NCBI GenBank assembly: GCA_027682205.1
Contig: JAQDAD010000001.1
Coordinates: 62,001 to 126,000 of the forward strand
Direction: 5' to 3'
DNA: 64,000 nucleotides
Source of the DNA: Streptococcaceae bacterium AF54-32pH5A
GTDB lineage: Bacteria; Bacillota; Bacilli; Lactobacillales; Streptococcaceae
The notes beneath the pieces were generated by a model that saw only the letters and a list, made by a program, of their open reading frames with translations, was not told the DNA's origin and did not search any database. Both the position numbers and the translations under genes were made by a program. Positions 8,329-19,914 of the stretch are shown here, one piece after another; the stretch's first letter is position 1; each line of letters begins with the position of its first letter.

Positions 8329-10602
8329 TTATGAGGGGATAGTGATAGTGGATTGTGATAAATCAACAGTCAAGTGATAGTCTGTATTATCTCGGATTGT
8401 GATCTCAAAGTCTGTTGTATAGAGAACCAAACGGAGAGTATCTCCTTCTTTAAGTTTGTAGATAGTTGGTTGAAGCTCTAGCTTGAAGTCCATCCATTCA
8501 TTGGGTTGGATTTCTTCAATCGTCAAGAGATTGGTTCGATTTTGAAGATTAAGGTAGCCTTTGGTGAGGACACGTTGGGCACTTGGGTTGAATGGTAGTT
8601 CACAGAGATTTTCTAACATGTGGTAACGGCCATTATCAATGGTTCTAGCACTTAAAACCGCTGGATAAGGCTGTAGATATTTCTTTTGTCCAAGTTCGAG
8701 CAGTTGGGATGATAAGAGCCCCTTGTTTGTACTTGATTTGATACGAAGTTTCAGCTCCACTCGCCCATTTAAATGAATGTCTTGACTTACTGGAAGGTCA
8801 ATGGTGATCTGATTGGCTTTTCCTTGGTAAAGTTCTGTGTTGAAAGTCTGGTAAGTCTTGCCATAACGCTCAAAATCTTCTTGTTCATAGTGGTTCTGAA
8901 TCACTTTTTCTTCAGTTCCAAGTGAGAAAGTATGCAATTCATCTTGCTTGCCAAAGTCATCAAGACTCTGCCATGTTTGAGGTTCGGTATTATCCTGCCA
9001 GATAACAGTAGGAAGCTGATAGTCTGTTGCAAGTCCTAACAATTTCTTACTTAACAAGGCATTCATGGATTCGCGGAAGTCTATGGACTGCCAGTTATTC
9101 ATATAAACATGGGCACCATGATGGAAAAAGAGGTGCTTATTGATATGAGCTGGAAGGGCATGAAACATCTGGTAAACATGAAGTGGTTTGACATTCCAGT
9201 CCTGGGAACCATGTGTAAAGACGACCTCAGCTTTAACCTTGTGGGCATTTAGTAGATAGTTGCGGTCATGCCAAAACTGATTGTAGTCACCAGTCTTGCG
9301 ATCTAATTCTTCTTTTACCTTTTCTAAATCTGCTTTGTGGGCTTCATTAGCACGGATATAGTCACCGGCTAAGAGATTGCGAGAGTAGGTCAATTCAGCA
9401 AGTGAGTCAAAATCCTCACCTGGATAACCTCCAGGACTGGTTACCAGGCCATTTTCACGATAGTAGTTGTACCAAGAGGAAATACCTGCTTCAGCGATAA
9501 TCACTTCTAAGCCATCAACACCTGTTGTCGCAAGACCATTGGACATGGTACCTAGATAAGAAAGGCCAGTTGTGGCAACTTTTCCATTGGACCAATCAGC
9601 CTTGACCTCACGCTTGCGCGTGTGATCAGTAAAGGCACGACAACGACCATTAAGCCAATCAATGACATTTTTATAAGCTTCAATCTGCTGGTAGTCCCCA
9701 TTGGTCATGAGACCTTGAGAATCTTTGGTTCCAACACCTGATACATAGAGATTGGCAAATCCACGTGGGAGGAAGTAATCGTTGAGAGTGTAAGAGCTAT
9801 TGATGTGAGTTAGTTTTTCTTCAGCCTCAGAGACGAGTTCAGCTTGATCAAAAGGTTCAACTAAGTTCAGCTTAGGCTCCTCAAGTTCAATGGTGTGGGC
9901 AGGTTTGACCTCAAGCTCTCCTTCCATTTTATAGAGAGCCTTGTCGCTGGCTTTATCATTGGTGCCTTGGTGATAAGGACTTGCAGTCATAACCGCAGGA
10001 ATCTGTCCATCATAGCGAGGACGAATAATACTAACCTTGACTAAGTCAGGGAGACCATCTTTATCAGTATCCACACGACTCTCTACATAAACAACTTCAC
10101 GAATAACATCGTGACTAGAGAAGGTTGCCAAACTCTTGCCGTTAAAGTAGTGGTAGTGATTATCTTCTGAAATGAGTCCATCACTAACAAGCTGGTCGAT
10201 GAGCGTATTTCCCTTTTTGGTTCGAGTGTTGAGCAAATGGTAGAGATTTTCAATCAAATCTCCATAAATAATAGGAAATCCAGTTTCTTTACGGAATTGT
10301 TCAGCATCCTCAAAGTCAATAAGAAAGTTGAAGCCTAGAATTTGAAAAACTACAGTATAGAAAATATCAGCAGTCAACTCTTTATCAGACTGAAAGAAGC
10401 TCAGTAGATCCGTTTCTCTATCTGCAGCTAGGGTGGATAGAGCATAATCGGTATTGGTATAAGTGAAAAAACTCCAGCGGACAAATTGTTCAAGTTGTTT
10501 TTTTGATGATTGTTCTGGTACCAGCTTCAAACCAAGTTGGGATAACTCGCGCAAAACTTGCGAATGAGAAACCGGCAAGTAGCTGAATTGATTAAAACGC
10601 AT
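8329..10602 (-). CDS. pepX: Xaa-Pro dipeptidyl-peptidase PepX
   Basis: Serine peptidase that removes X-Pro dipeptides from oligopeptide N-termini, completing the breakdown of imported proline-rich peptides in the cytoplasm. The 757-residue length matches the lactic acid bacterial enzyme. The nucleophile Ser348 sits in GLSYLG, with the partner Asp in GSQDWNVKP and His in HHGAHVYM, then a C-terminal jelly-roll domain. The first 110 residues (helical dimerisation domain) look more variable than the remembered pneumococcal version. Start context is AAAGGAGAGCGCC-ATG. The downstream ArgR-like gene shares its transcript. Confidence 0.96.
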   Translation of the reverse strand: MRFNQFSYLPVSHSQVLRELSQLGLKLVPEQSSKKQLEQFVRWSFFTYTNTDYALSTLAADRETDLLSFFQSDKELTADIFYTVVFQILGFNFLIDFEDAEQFRKETGFPIIYGDLIENLYHLLNTRTKKGNTLIDQLVSDGLISEDNHYHYFNGKSLATFSSHDVIREVVYVESRVDTDKDGLPDLVKVSIIRPRYDGQIPAVMTASPYHQGTNDKASDKALYKMEGELEVKPAHTIELEEPKLNLVEPFDQAELVSEAEEKLTHINSSYTLNDYFLPRGFANLYVSGVGTKDSQGLMTNGDYQQIEAYKNVIDWLNGRCRAFTDHTRKREVKADWSNGKVATTGLSYLGTMSNGLATTGVDGLEVIIAEAGISSWYNYYRENGLVTSPGGYPGEDFDSLAELTYSRNLLAGDYIRANEAHKADLEKVKEELDRKTGDYNQFWHDRNYLLNAHKVKAEVVFTHGSQDWNVKPLHVYQMFHALPAHINKHLFFHHGAHVYMNNWQSIDFRESMNALLSKKLLGLATDYQLPTVIWQDNTEPQTWQSLDDFGKQDELHTFSLGTEEKVIQNHYEQEDFERYGKTYQTFNTELYQGKANQITIDLPVSQDIHLNGRVELKLRIKSSTNKGLLSSQLLELGQKKYLQPYPAVLSARTIDNGRYHMLENLCELPFNPSAQRVLTKGYLNLQNRTNLLTIEEIQPNEWMDFKLELQPTIYKLKEGDTLRLVLYTTDFEITIRDNTDYHLTVDLSQSTITIPS

Positions 10603-10868
10603 GGCGCTCTCCTTTAGAAATATTCTAAATTTAGTATATCAAAAATAAGGTAAAAAAGATATTGTTGACCTATGATGAAGTCAATTTAAAAAGAAGCCGA
10701 AACAGGAATCAAACCATCTTAAAACGTGGTGATTTCAGCACGATAGCATTCATATTGTGAGGTCAGCTTGGTTTTATAGGTGAGAGTGAAAGGAATAGTC
10801 TTCTACCTTTTCATTCTAGTTTTTAAAATGGTATAATAGTAATAAAACGAAAGCAAGGAGGAGATGGA
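10603..10868. other. Divergent intergenic region pepX/dnaE
   Basis: These 266 bp hold an outward promoter for each neighbour: the minus-strand extended -10 TGA-TATACT at 10641-10633 for pepX and TGG-TATAAT at 10829-10837 for dnaE. No coding frame, repeat or strong hairpin is visible in the roughly 180 bp between them. Confidence 0.6.
10829..10837 (+). promoter_or_regulatory. Extended -10 promoter of dnaE
   Basis: TGG-TATAAT at 10829-10837, followed by a roughly 25-nt leader and a strong AGGAGG at 10856-10861. Confidence 0.8.
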
Positions 10869-13800
10869 ATGATTGCACAGCTCGATACCAAGACTGTTTA
10901 CAGTTTTATGGAAAGTGTGGTTTCTATTGAAAAATATGTACAAACAGCTAAAGAGTATGGCTATTCTCACCTTGCTATCATGGATGTGGATAATCTCTAT
11001 GGGGCTTATCATTTTTTAGAAGTGACTCGAAAATATGGAATCCAACCTTTAATTGGTCTTGAAATGTCCTTGATCAAAGATGAAAAGAATATTTCTTTCC
11101 GTTTTCTAGCTCTATCCACTAAAGGGTATCAAGAGTTGATGAAGTTATCCACTTTAAAAATGACTGGACGGAAAAATTGGTCTGACTTCACCAGCCACCT
11201 CGAAGATGTAGCCATTATTGTTCCCTATTTTAATGGGGTCGAACAGCTGGATTTGAGCCATGACTATTATATCGGTGTTAGTCCAGATACTCCTCAAGAA
11301 GCCTTTACCAGGCCCATTCTTCCACTCTACCAAGTCAACTCTTTTGATAAAGAAGACCTACAGGTTTTACAAATCTTGTCAGCAGTCAAGGACAATGTCA
11401 GCCTAAGAGAAGTAGATGTGCATTCACAACAAGGGATTTTTTTACCTGCCTCAGATTTAGAAGCTCGGTTTAAAAATCGCTTCCCTCAGGCACTTGCCAA
11501 TCTTCAAGATTTGATAGAGAATGTTAGCTACCAACTTGATCCAAGTTTAAAACTTCCTCGCTTTAATCCTGAAAGACCAGCGGTCGAAGAGCTTCGAGCG
11601 AGAGCTGAGAAAGGCTTGAGTGACAAGGGGTTAACTTCAGCTATCTATCATGAGCGGCTGAATAAAGAATTGGCTGTGATTCATGATATGGGCTTTGACG
11701 ACTATTTCCTTGTAGTTTGGGATTTGCTCCGTTTTGGACGTTCCCAAGGCTACTATATGGGCATGGGGCGTGGTTCTGCTGTGGGTAGTTTGGTGGCCTA
11801 TTCACTTGACATCACAGGGATTGATCCAGTTGAGAAGAACCTGATTTTCGAGCGATTTTTAAATCGTGAGCGTTACACCATGCCTGATATTGATATTGAC
11901 ATTCCTGACCTATATAGACCAGAGTTTATTCGTTATGTTCGTGATCGGTATGGCAGTCAACACGTAGCGCAGATTGTCACTTATTCGACCTTTGGAGCAA
12001 AGCAAGCAATTCGTGATGTTTTCAAACGCTATGGCGTTCCAGAGTACGAATTAACCAATATTACGAAAAAAATCAGCTTCCGAGATACGCTAACGACGGC
12101 CTATGAGAAGAATTTGCAATTTAGGCAGGTCATCAATAGTAAAATCGAATACCAAAAAGCTTTTGAGATTGCTCGGAAAATTGAAGGGTATCCTCGTCAG
12201 ACCTCTATCCATGCGGCAGGGGTAGTTATGAGTGACCAAGACTTGACGGATTATATTCCTCTAAAATATGGTGAGGATATGCTCATCACCCAGTATGATG
12301 CTCATGGTGTTGAAGCCAATGGACTTCTAAAAATGGATTTCCTCGGTTTACGTAACCTGACTTTCGTACAGAAAATGCAGGAATTACTGGCAGAGTCAAA
12401 AGGTATTCATCTAAAAATCGAAGAGATTGATCTGGAAGACAAAGAAACCTTGGCCCTCTTTGCGTCTGGAAATACGAAAGGTATTTTCCAATTTGAACAA
12501 CCAGGAGCCATTCGACTCTTGAAACGAGTCAAGCCACAAGTCTTCGAAGAAGTGGTAGCAACAACATCTCTCAACAGACCAGGTGCTAGTGATTATATTG
12601 ATAACTTTGTGGCTCGTAAGCATGGCAAAGAAAAGGTGACAGTGCTAGATCCTGTCTTGGAGGATATTCTCTCTTCAACCTACGGTATTATGCTCTATCA
12701 AGAGCAAGTCATGCAGGTAGCTCAGCGTTTTGGAGGCTTTAGTCTTGGAAAAGCCGACATCCTCAGACGAGCTATGGGTAAGAAAAATGCCAAAGAGATG
12801 CATTTGATGAAGGAAGATTTTATCGCTGGTGCAGTTAAACTCGGCCATTCAGAAGAGAAAGCCAACCAAGTTTTTGCAGTGATGGAAAAGTTTGCAGGCT
12901 ATGGATTTAATCGATCCCACGCTTATGCTTACTCAGCACTGGCATTCCAACTTGCTTATTTCAAGACGCACTATCCTGCTATTTTCTTTCAAGTTATGTT
13001 GAATTATTCCAGCAGTGATTACATTGTAGATGCATTGCAAATGGGATTTGAAGTGGCACCTTTAGCCATCAACAGCATTCCCTATCATGATAAGATTACT
13101 CAGAAGACAATCTATCTTGGTTTGAAAGCCATTAAGGGGATGCCGAGAGATTTTTCTTATTGGATTATTGAAAACCGTCCTTTCTCAAGCATTGAAGATT
13201 TTGTCACACGTCTTCCTAAGAATTACAAGAAACTGTCTCTTTTGTCTCCTTTGGTTGAACTTGGGCTCTTTGATGAATTTGACAAGAACCGCCAGAAAAT
13301 CCTAGTGAATCTGCCCAATCTATTTGTCTTTGTTGAGGAGTTGGGAGGACTATTTGCAGATGCAAACTATAGTTGGACTGAGGCTGATGATTTTACAGAA
13401 GCAGAGAAATTTTACAAGGAGCAGGAACTGATCGGGGTTGGTATCAGTGCCCATCCTTTACAAACACTTGCCAAACAAGCCATTTATCCAACGACCCCGA
13501 TTGCTAATCTTATTGAAGGAGCTCAAGCTACTCTCCTAGTTGAAGTGCAAAAACTAAAAGTGATTCGAACCAAAAAAGGCGAGAGCATGGCCTTTCTACA
13601 GGTTCATGATAGTAAGTCTCGGATGGATGTGACTGTATTTTCGGATCAGTATCGAAAATTCGCCTCTATCCTATCCGAAGGGAAATTTTACTATATCAAT
13701 GGGAAGGTTCAATCTCGAGATGGTCGTCTGCAAATGATTGCACAAGATTTGAAGGAAGCAGTCGCTGAACGATTCTGGATTCAAGTTAAAAATCACGACT

Positions 13801-13970
13801 ACGATAAAGAGATTTCAACTATCTTGGAACAATATAAAGGCTCAATTCCTGTTATTATCAGGTATGCAGAGGAAGAAAAAACAATTGTTTCCTCCCGTCA
13901 TTTTGTAAAAAAAGACCCTACTTTAGAGGAAAAATTAGAGGGAATTGCTATGAAAACGATTTATCGCTAA
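10869..13970 (+). CDS. dnaE: DNA polymerase III alpha subunit DnaE
   Basis: The DnaE-type replicative polymerase, which in Firmicutes extends primers before hand-over to PolC. At 1033 residues it lacks the inserted exonuclease of PolC. The N-terminal PHP domain is diverged. The catalytic aspartates lie in DIDID at 340-344, just after the RGSAVGS palm motif. Helix-hairpin-helix elements follow, and a C-terminal OB-fold begins around residue 890 (LLVEVQKLKVIRTKKGESMAF). It is preceded by its own promoter and AGGAGG. pfkA follows after 80 nt but has its own promoter. Confidence 0.97.
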   Translation: MIAQLDTKTVYSFMESVVSIEKYVQTAKEYGYSHLAIMDVDNLYGAYHFLEVTRKYGIQPLIGLEMSLIKDEKNISFRFLALSTKGYQELMKLSTLKMTGRKNWSDFTSHLEDVAIIVPYFNGVEQLDLSHDYYIGVSPDTPQEAFTRPILPLYQVNSFDKEDLQVLQILSAVKDNVSLREVDVHSQQGIFLPASDLEARFKNRFPQALANLQDLIENVSYQLDPSLKLPRFNPERPAVEELRARAEKGLSDKGLTSAIYHERLNKELAVIHDMGFDDYFLVVWDLLRFGRSQGYYMGMGRGSAVGSLVAYSLDITGIDPVEKNLIFERFLNRERYTMPDIDIDIPDLYRPEFIRYVRDRYGSQHVAQIVTYSTFGAKQAIRDVFKRYGVPEYELTNITKKISFRDTLTTAYEKNLQFRQVINSKIEYQKAFEIARKIEGYPRQTSIHAAGVVMSDQDLTDYIPLKYGEDMLITQYDAHGVEANGLLKMDFLGLRNLTFVQKMQELLAESKGIHLKIEEIDLEDKETLALFASGNTKGIFQFEQPGAIRLLKRVKPQVFEEVVATTSLNRPGASDYIDNFVARKHGKEKVTVLDPVLEDILSSTYGIMLYQEQVMQVAQRFGGFSLGKADILRRAMGKKNAKEMHLMKEDFIAGAVKLGHSEEKANQVFAVMEKFAGYGFNRSHAYAYSALAFQLAYFKTHYPAIFFQVMLNYSSSDYIVDALQMGFEVAPLAINSIPYHDKITQKTIYLGLKAIKGMPRDFSYWIIENRPFSSIEDFVTRLPKNYKKLSLLSPLVELGLFDEFDKNRQKILVNLPNLFVFVEELGGLFADANYSWTEADDFTEAEKFYKEQELIGVGISAHPLQTLAKQAIYPTTPIANLIEGAQATLLVEVQKLKVIRTKKGESMAFLQVHDSKSRMDVTVFSDQYRKFASILSEGKFYYINGKVQSRDGRLQMIAQDLKEAVAERFWIQVKNHDYDKEISTILEQYKGSIPVIIRYAEEEKTIVSSRHFVKKDPTLEEKLEGIAMKTIYR

Positions 13971-14005
13971 AAATACGAAAAATAGAAGAATTTTCAAATG
14001 AAATG

Positions 14006-14014
14006 TGGTATAAT
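14006..14014 (+). promoter_or_regulatory. Extended -10 promoter of pfkA-pyk
   Basis: TGG-TATAAT at 14006-14014, 36 nt upstream of the pfkA start, consistent with strong expression of the glycolytic pair. Confidence 0.8.
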
Positions 14015-14029
14015 CAATAAGAATGTTAA

Positions 14030-15058
<1,029 letters not shown>

Positions 15059-15122
15059 TCAACTTTAACTAATCTGGTAAAATGACCATAAAAGGTCAAA
15101 TTATATAAAGGAGTCACAAATC

Positions 15123-16628
15123 ATGAATAAACGTGTAAAAATCGTTGCAACTTTGGGTCCTGCGGTAGAAATCCGTGGTGGTAAAAAATTCGGTGATGAC
15201 GGATACTGGGGAGAAAAACTTGATGTTGAAGCTTCAGCTCAAAATATTGCAAAATTAATTGAAGCAGGAGCGAACACTTTCCGTTTCAACTTCTCACACG
15301 GTGACCATCAAGAACAAGGTGAGCGTATGGCAACTGTTAAACTTGCTGAAAAAATTGCAGGTAAAAAAGTTGGTTTCCTTCTTGATACTAAAGGACCTGA
15401 AATCCGTACAGAATTGTTTGAAGGTGACGCAAAAGAGTACTCATACAAAACTGGTGAAAAAATCCGTGTTGCAACTAAACAAGGAATCAAATCAACTCGT
15501 GAAGTGATTGCTTTAAACGTTGCTGGTGCTCTTGACATCTACGATGATGTTGAAGTTGGTCGTCAAGTGTTAGTTGACGATGGTAAACTTGGTCTTCGTG
15601 TTGTTGCTAAAGACGATGCAACTCGTGAATTTGAAGTTGAAGTTGAAAACGACGGGATTATCGCTAAACAAAAAGGTGTAAACATCCCTAACACTAAGAT
15701 TCCTTTCCCAGCACTTGCTGAACGTGATAACGATGATATCCGTTTCGGTCTCGAACAAGGTATCAACTTCATCGCGATTTCATTCGTACGTACTGCGAAA
15801 GATGTTAACGAAGTTCGTGCAATCTGTGAAGAAACTGGTAACGGACATGTTCAATTGTTCGCTAAAATCGAAAACCAACAAGGTATCGACAACTTGGATG
15901 AAATCATCGAAGCTGCTGACGGTATCATGATTGCTCGTGGTGACATGGGTATCGAAGTACCATTCGAAATGGTTCCAGTTTACCAAAAAATGATCATCAC
16001 TAAAGTGAACGCAGCAGGTAAAGTCGCTATCACAGCAACAAACATGCTTGAAACCATGACTGAAAAACCACGTGCAACGCGTTCAGAAGTATCAGACGTG
16101 TTTAACGCTGTTATCGACGGTACTGACGCAACAATGCTTTCAGGTGAGTCTGCAAACGGTAAATACCCACTTGAATCTGTTCGTACAATGGCAACAATTG
16201 ACAAGAATGCTCAAACTCTTTTAAAAGAATACGGTCGCTTGTCATCTGTTAACTTGTCACGTAATTCTAAGACTGAGGTTATGGCTTCAGCTGTTAAGGA
16301 TGCGACAAACTCTATGAATATCAAGTTGGTGGTTACTCTTACTAAGACAGGTCACACTGCTCGTTTAATTTCTAAATACCGCCCAGATGCTGATATCTTG
16401 GCAATCACTTTCGATGAATTGACTCAGCGTGGTTTGATGTTGAACTGGGGAGTTATTCCAGTAACAACTGATCGCCCATCAAACACTGATGATATGTTTG
16501 ATCTCGCTGAAAGAATTGCAGTTGAGCAAGGTTTGGTAGAATCTGGTGATGATATTGTTATCGTTGCAGGTGTACCGCTTGGAGAAGCTGTCCGTACAAA
16601 CACAATGCGTATCCGTACAGTACGTTAA
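15123..16628 (+). CDS. pyk: Pyruvate kinase
   Basis: Converts phosphoenolpyruvate and ADP to pyruvate and ATP. The 501-residue protein has the A-domain barrel opening with VKIVATLGPA and the substrate signature FAKIENQQGIDNLDEII. Metal and phosphate residues lie in MIARGDMGIEVP, and a C-terminal allosteric domain follows. It lacks the extra PEP-utiliser-like domain found on Bacillus pyruvate kinases, as expected for streptococci. GGAG lies 8 nt before the start. It ends the pfkA-pyk unit, closed by a strong hairpin. Confidence 0.97.
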   Translation: MNKRVKIVATLGPAVEIRGGKKFGDDGYWGEKLDVEASAQNIAKLIEAGANTFRFNFSHGDHQEQGERMATVKLAEKIAGKKVGFLLDTKGPEIRTELFEGDAKEYSYKTGEKIRVATKQGIKSTREVIALNVAGALDIYDDVEVGRQVLVDDGKLGLRVVAKDDATREFEVEVENDGIIAKQKGVNIPNTKIPFPALAERDNDDIRFGLEQGINFIAISFVRTAKDVNEVRAICEETGNGHVQLFAKIENQQGIDNLDEIIEAADGIMIARGDMGIEVPFEMVPVYQKMIITKVNAAGKVAITATNMLETMTEKPRATRSEVSDVFNAVIDGTDATMLSGESANGKYPLESVRTMATIDKNAQTLLKEYGRLSSVNLSRNSKTEVMASAVKDATNSMNIKLVVTLTKTGHTARLISKYRPDADILAITFDELTQRGLMLNWGVIPVTTDRPSNTDDMFDLAERIAVEQGLVESGDDIVIVAGVPLGEAVRTNTMRIRTVR

Positions 16629-16644
16629 TCTAAACTTTTAAAAG

Positions 16645-16689
16645 CCTATCATATCAAGCTTCATGGCTTGTGTGATAGGTCTTTTTTCT
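16645..16689 (+). terminator. Terminator of pfkA-pyk
   Basis: CCTATCA (16645-16651) pairs with TGATAGG (16673-16679), with CAAGC/GCTTG nested inside, followed by TCTTTTTTCT. Confidence 0.92.
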
Positions 16690-16751
16690 ATTTTAGAAGA
16701 TAAAAAGAGAGAGAATTTTATTAAACAGAAATGGGAAAAATAGGAGAACTA

Positions 16752-16760
16752 TGGTATAAT
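16752..16760 (+). promoter_or_regulatory. Extended -10 promoter of murA operon
   Basis: TGG-TATAAT at 16752-16760, 42 nt before the murA start. Confidence 0.8.
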
Positions 16761-16802
16761 AGAATGTAAAGACCTTTTTAGTAAATTTTGAAAGAGTATA
16801 AC

Positions 16803-18062
16803 ATGAGAAAAATTGTCATCAATGGTGGACATCCATTGCAAGGTGAAATCACTATTAGCGGTGCTAAGAATAGTGTTGTAGCATTAATTCCTGCTATTAT
16901 ACTGGCAGATGATGTTGTCACTTTGGATTGTGTCCCAGATATTTCAGACGTTGCTAGTCTTGTAGAGATTATGGAAATCATGGGAGCGAAAGTAAAACGC
17001 TACGATGATGTTTTGGAGATTGATCCTAGAGGTGTTCAGAATATCCCGATGCCTTATGGCAAGATCAATAGCCTTCGTGCATCTTATTATTTCTACGGAA
17101 GTCTTTTAGGTCGCTTCGGTGAAGCTACGGTTGGACTTCCTGGCGGATGTGATTTGGGACCTCGTCCGATTGATCTTCATCTCAAAGCTTTCGAAGCTAT
17201 GGGCGCCAAGGTGAGCTACGAGGGAGACAATATGAATTTGTCTGCCCAAGGTAAGGGACTTCATGGTGCAAGTATCTACATGGATACAGTCAGCGTTGGC
17301 GCGACGATTAATACCATGATTGCCGCTGTTAAGGCTAAGGGACGGACTGTTATTGAAAATGCGGCTCGTGAACCAGAAATCATCGATGTGGCTACCCTTT
17401 TGAATAACATGGGAGCCCACATTCGTGGTGCAGGGACTGATATTATCATTATTGATGGTGTTGAGAAACTTCATGGAACGCGTCACCAAGTCATTCCAGA
17501 CCGTATTGAAGCTGGAACCTATATTTCACTTGCAGCAGCGATTGGTAAAGGAATCCGTATTAACAATGTTCTTTACGAACACTTAGAAGGCTTTATCGCC
17601 AAACTGGAGGAAATGGGCGTTCGTATGACAGTCTCTGAGGATAGTATCTTCGTTGAAGAACAATCTGATTTGAAGGCTATCAATATCAAAACAGCTCCCT
17701 ATCCTGGGTTTGCAACAGATTTGCAACAGCCTATCACGCCACTTTTGCTGACAGCTCAAGGTCGTGGTACTATTATTGATACCATTTATGAAAAACGTGT
17801 CAACCATGTCTTTGAGTTAGCAAAAATGGATGCGGATATTACAACTACAAATGACCATATTTTCTACACTGGTGGACGTGTTCTACATGGTGCCAAGGTG
17901 AAAGCGACAGATCTTCGTGCTGGTGCCGCACTTGTGATTGCTGGATTGATGGCTCAAGGACAGACTGAAATTACAAATATTGAGTTTATCCTTCGTGGCT
18001 ACTCAGATATTATTGAAAAATTACGCAGTCTTGGAGCGGATATTACACTCGTTGAAGACTAA
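16803..18062 (+). CDS. murA: UDP-N-acetylglucosamine 1-carboxyvinyltransferase
   Basis: First committed step of peptidoglycan synthesis: transfer of enolpyruvate from PEP to UDP-GlcNAc. The 419-residue protein shows the inside-out alpha/beta barrel motifs [12 protein letters not shown] at the N-terminus and the fosfomycin target Cys116 in [13 protein letters not shown]. The ATG at 16803 is chosen over an in-frame TTG at 16788 because GAAAGAG lies between the two. Streptococci have two MurA paralogues; I cannot tell from sequence alone which number applies here. The gene heads an operon with a GNAT enzyme and spxR. Confidence 0.95.
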   Translation: MRKIVINGGHPLQGEITISGAKNSVVALIPAIILADDVVTLDCVPDISDVASLVEIMEIMGAKVKRYDDVLEIDPRGVQNIPMPYGKINSLRASYYFYGSLLGRFGEATVGLPGGCDLGPRPIDLHLKAFEAMGAKVSYEGDNMNLSAQGKGLHGASIYMDTVSVGATINTMIAAVKAKGRTVIENAAREPEIIDVATLLNNMGAHIRGAGTDIIIIDGVEKLHGTRHQVIPDRIEAGTYISLAAAIGKGIRINNVLYEHLEGFIAKLEEMGVRMTVSEDSIFVEEQSDLKAINIKTAPYPGFATDLQQPITPLLLTAQGRGTIIDTIYEKRVNHVFELAKMDADITTTNDHIFYTGGRVLHGAKVKATDLRAGAALVIAGLMAQGQTEITNIEFILRGYSDIIEKLRSLGADITLVED

Positions 18063-18077
18063 ACCGTTGAGGTGATT

Positions 18078-18629
18078 ATGAATATTTGGACCAAATTAGC
18101 AATGTTTTCTTTTTTTGAAACGGAGCGCTTGTATTTGCGTCCTTTCTTTTTTAGTGACAGCAAAGCTTTTTATGAAATTGCTTCTAATCCTGAAAATCTG
18201 CAATTTATTTTTCCCTGCCAAGCAAGTTTAGAGGAGAGTCAATATGCTCTTGCCAACTATTTTATGAAGGCTCCTCTAGGTGTCTGGGCAATCTGTAGCC
18301 AAGACAATCAGGAAATGATTGGTTCCATCAAGTTTGAAAAAATTGACGAAATCAAAAAAGAAGCTGAGATTGGATATTTCTTAAAAAAGGATTCTTGGTC
18401 TCAAGGCTTTATGACAGAGGCCGTTAGCAAACTTTGTCAACTTTCCTTTGAGGAATTTGGTCTTAGACAGCTGTCAATTATCACCCATTTGGAAAATGAG
18501 GCTAGCCAAAAAGTGGCTCAAAAAGCAGGCTTTAGTCTCTTCCGACAGTTTAAGGGGAGCGATCGCTATACACGAAAAATGAGGGACTACCTTGAATTTC
18601 GATACGTAAAAGGAGAGTTCAGTGAGTAA
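18078..18629 (+). CDS. GNAT acetyltransferase (RimJ/RimL-like)
   Basis: A 183-residue GNAT-fold N-acetyltransferase of the RimJ/RimL group. FETERLYLRPFFFSDSKAFYEI is the typical N-terminal strand-helix, the acetyl-CoA loop lies around KKDSWSQGFMTEAV, and the family helix ends in VAQKAGFSLFRQF. The ATG at 18078 follows GAGGTG at 18069-18074; the GTG at 18072 overlaps that site. It lies 15 nt after murA and overlaps spxR by 8 nt, so all three are translated from one message. The acetylated substrate is unknown. Confidence 0.88.
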   Translation: MNIWTKLAMFSFFETERLYLRPFFFSDSKAFYEIASNPENLQFIFPCQASLEESQYALANYFMKAPLGVWAICSQDNQEMIGSIKFEKIDEIKKEAEIGYFLKKDSWSQGFMTEAVSKLCQLSFEEFGLRQLSIITHLENEASQKVAQKAGFSLFRQFKGSDRYTRKMRDYLEFRYVKGEFSE

Positions 18630-19899
18630 ACACCAAGAAATCTTAAGTTACCTGGAAGAGTTACCAATAGGAAAACGTGTCAGTGTTCGTAGCATTTCCA
18701 ACCACTTGGGGGTCAGTGATGGGACGGCTTATCGTGCCATTAAAGAAGCTGAAAACCGAGGAATTGTAGAAACTCGACCTCGTAGTGGAACCATTCGTGT
18801 CAAATCTCAGAAAGTGGCGATTGAAAAACTGACCTATGCAGAGATTGCAGAAGTAACCTCATCTGAAGTCTTGGCTGGACAAGAAGGTTTGGACAGGGAA
18901 TTCAGCAAATTTTCCATCGGAGCGATGACCGAGCAGAATATCTTGTCCTATCTAAATGATGGTGGTTTGTTAATCGTCGGAGACCGTACTCGTATTCAAC
19001 TTTTAGCCTTGGAAAATGAAAATGCCGTTCTGGTGACGGGTGGTTTTCATGTGCATGAGGATGTACTGGAACTTGCCAATCAGAAAGGAATCCCTGTTTT
19101 ACGAAGCAAGCATGATACCTTTACAGTTGCGACCATGATCAACAGAGCCTTGTCAAATGTGCAGATTAAGACAGACATTTTAACAGTTGAAAAAATCTAT
19201 CGTCCTAGCCATGAGTATGGCTTTTTGAGGGAAACGGACACAGTGAAAGACTATTTGGACTTGGTACGTAAGAACAGAAGTAGCCGTTTCCCAGTCATTA
19301 ACCAACACCAAGTGGTTGTCGGAGTTGTTACCATGCGAGATGCAGGGGATAAATCACCTAGCACAACGATTGACAAGGTGATGACGAGAAGTATCTTCGT
19401 AACAGGTTTAGCAACGAATATAGCTAATGTCAGTCAACGGATGATTGCAGAAGATTTTGAGATGGTCCCAGTCGTGAGAAGCAATCAAACTTTGCTCGGG
19501 GTGATTACAAGACGAGATGTCATGGATAAGATGAGTCGTTCTCAGGTTTCAGCCTTGCCGACTTTTTCAGAGCAAATTGGTCAGAAGTTGTCTTATCATC
19601 ACGACGAAGTTGTGATTACAGTTGAACCCTTTATGCTTGAGAAGAACGGAGTTTTGGCAAATGGTGTTCTTGCTGAAATTTTAACTCATATGACACAGGA
19701 TTTGGTGGCAAATAGCAGACGCAATTTAATTATCGAGCAGATGCTAATTTATTTCTTGCAGGCTGTGCAGATAGATGATACTCTGCGGATTCAGGCTCGT
19801 ATTATTCATCACACAAGACGTTCAGCTATTATTGATTACGATATTTATCATGGTCATCAGATTGTTTCAAAAGCAAATGTTACAGTTAAAATCAATTAG
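18622..19899 (+). CDS. spxR: CBS-HotDog regulator SpxR
   Basis: A 425-residue four-module protein. The order is an N-terminal winged helix-turn-helix (about 1-60, VSDGTAYRAIKEAENRGI), a DRTGG domain (about 70-180), a pair of CBS domains (about 195-310, RFPVINQHQVVVGVVT and MVPVVRSNQTLLGVIT) and a C-terminal HotDog acyl-binding fold (about 320-425). The order matches Bacillus YtoI and pneumococcal SpxR, which stimulates expression of the pyruvate oxidase gene spxB. The GTG start has AAAGGAGAG upstream and overlaps the GNAT gene. CBS plus HotDog modules suggest sensing of adenylate and acyl-CoA ligands; this is family knowledge, not shown here. Confidence 0.87.
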   Translation: MSKHQEILSYLEELPIGKRVSVRSISNHLGVSDGTAYRAIKEAENRGIVETRPRSGTIRVKSQKVAIEKLTYAEIAEVTSSEVLAGQEGLDREFSKFSIGAMTEQNILSYLNDGGLLIVGDRTRIQLLALENENAVLVTGGFHVHEDVLELANQKGIPVLRSKHDTFTVATMINRALSNVQIKTDILTVEKIYRPSHEYGFLRETDTVKDYLDLVRKNRSSRFPVINQHQVVVGVVTMRDAGDKSPSTTIDKVMTRSIFVTGLATNIANVSQRMIAEDFEMVPVVRSNQTLLGVITRRDVMDKMSRSQVSALPTFSEQIGQKLSYHHDEVVITVEPFMLEKNGVLANGVLAEILTHMTQDLVANSRRNLIIEQMLIYFLQAVQIDDTLRIQARIIHHTRRSAIIDYDIYHGHQIVSKANVTVKIN

Positions 19900-19914
19900 A
19901 ATCTAGGAGAAAAA

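Noticed and set aside
10680-10800. Possible BOX- or RUP-type repeat in the pepX/dnaE gap
   Set aside because: No match to the BOX or RUP cores as I remember them and no strong hairpin.
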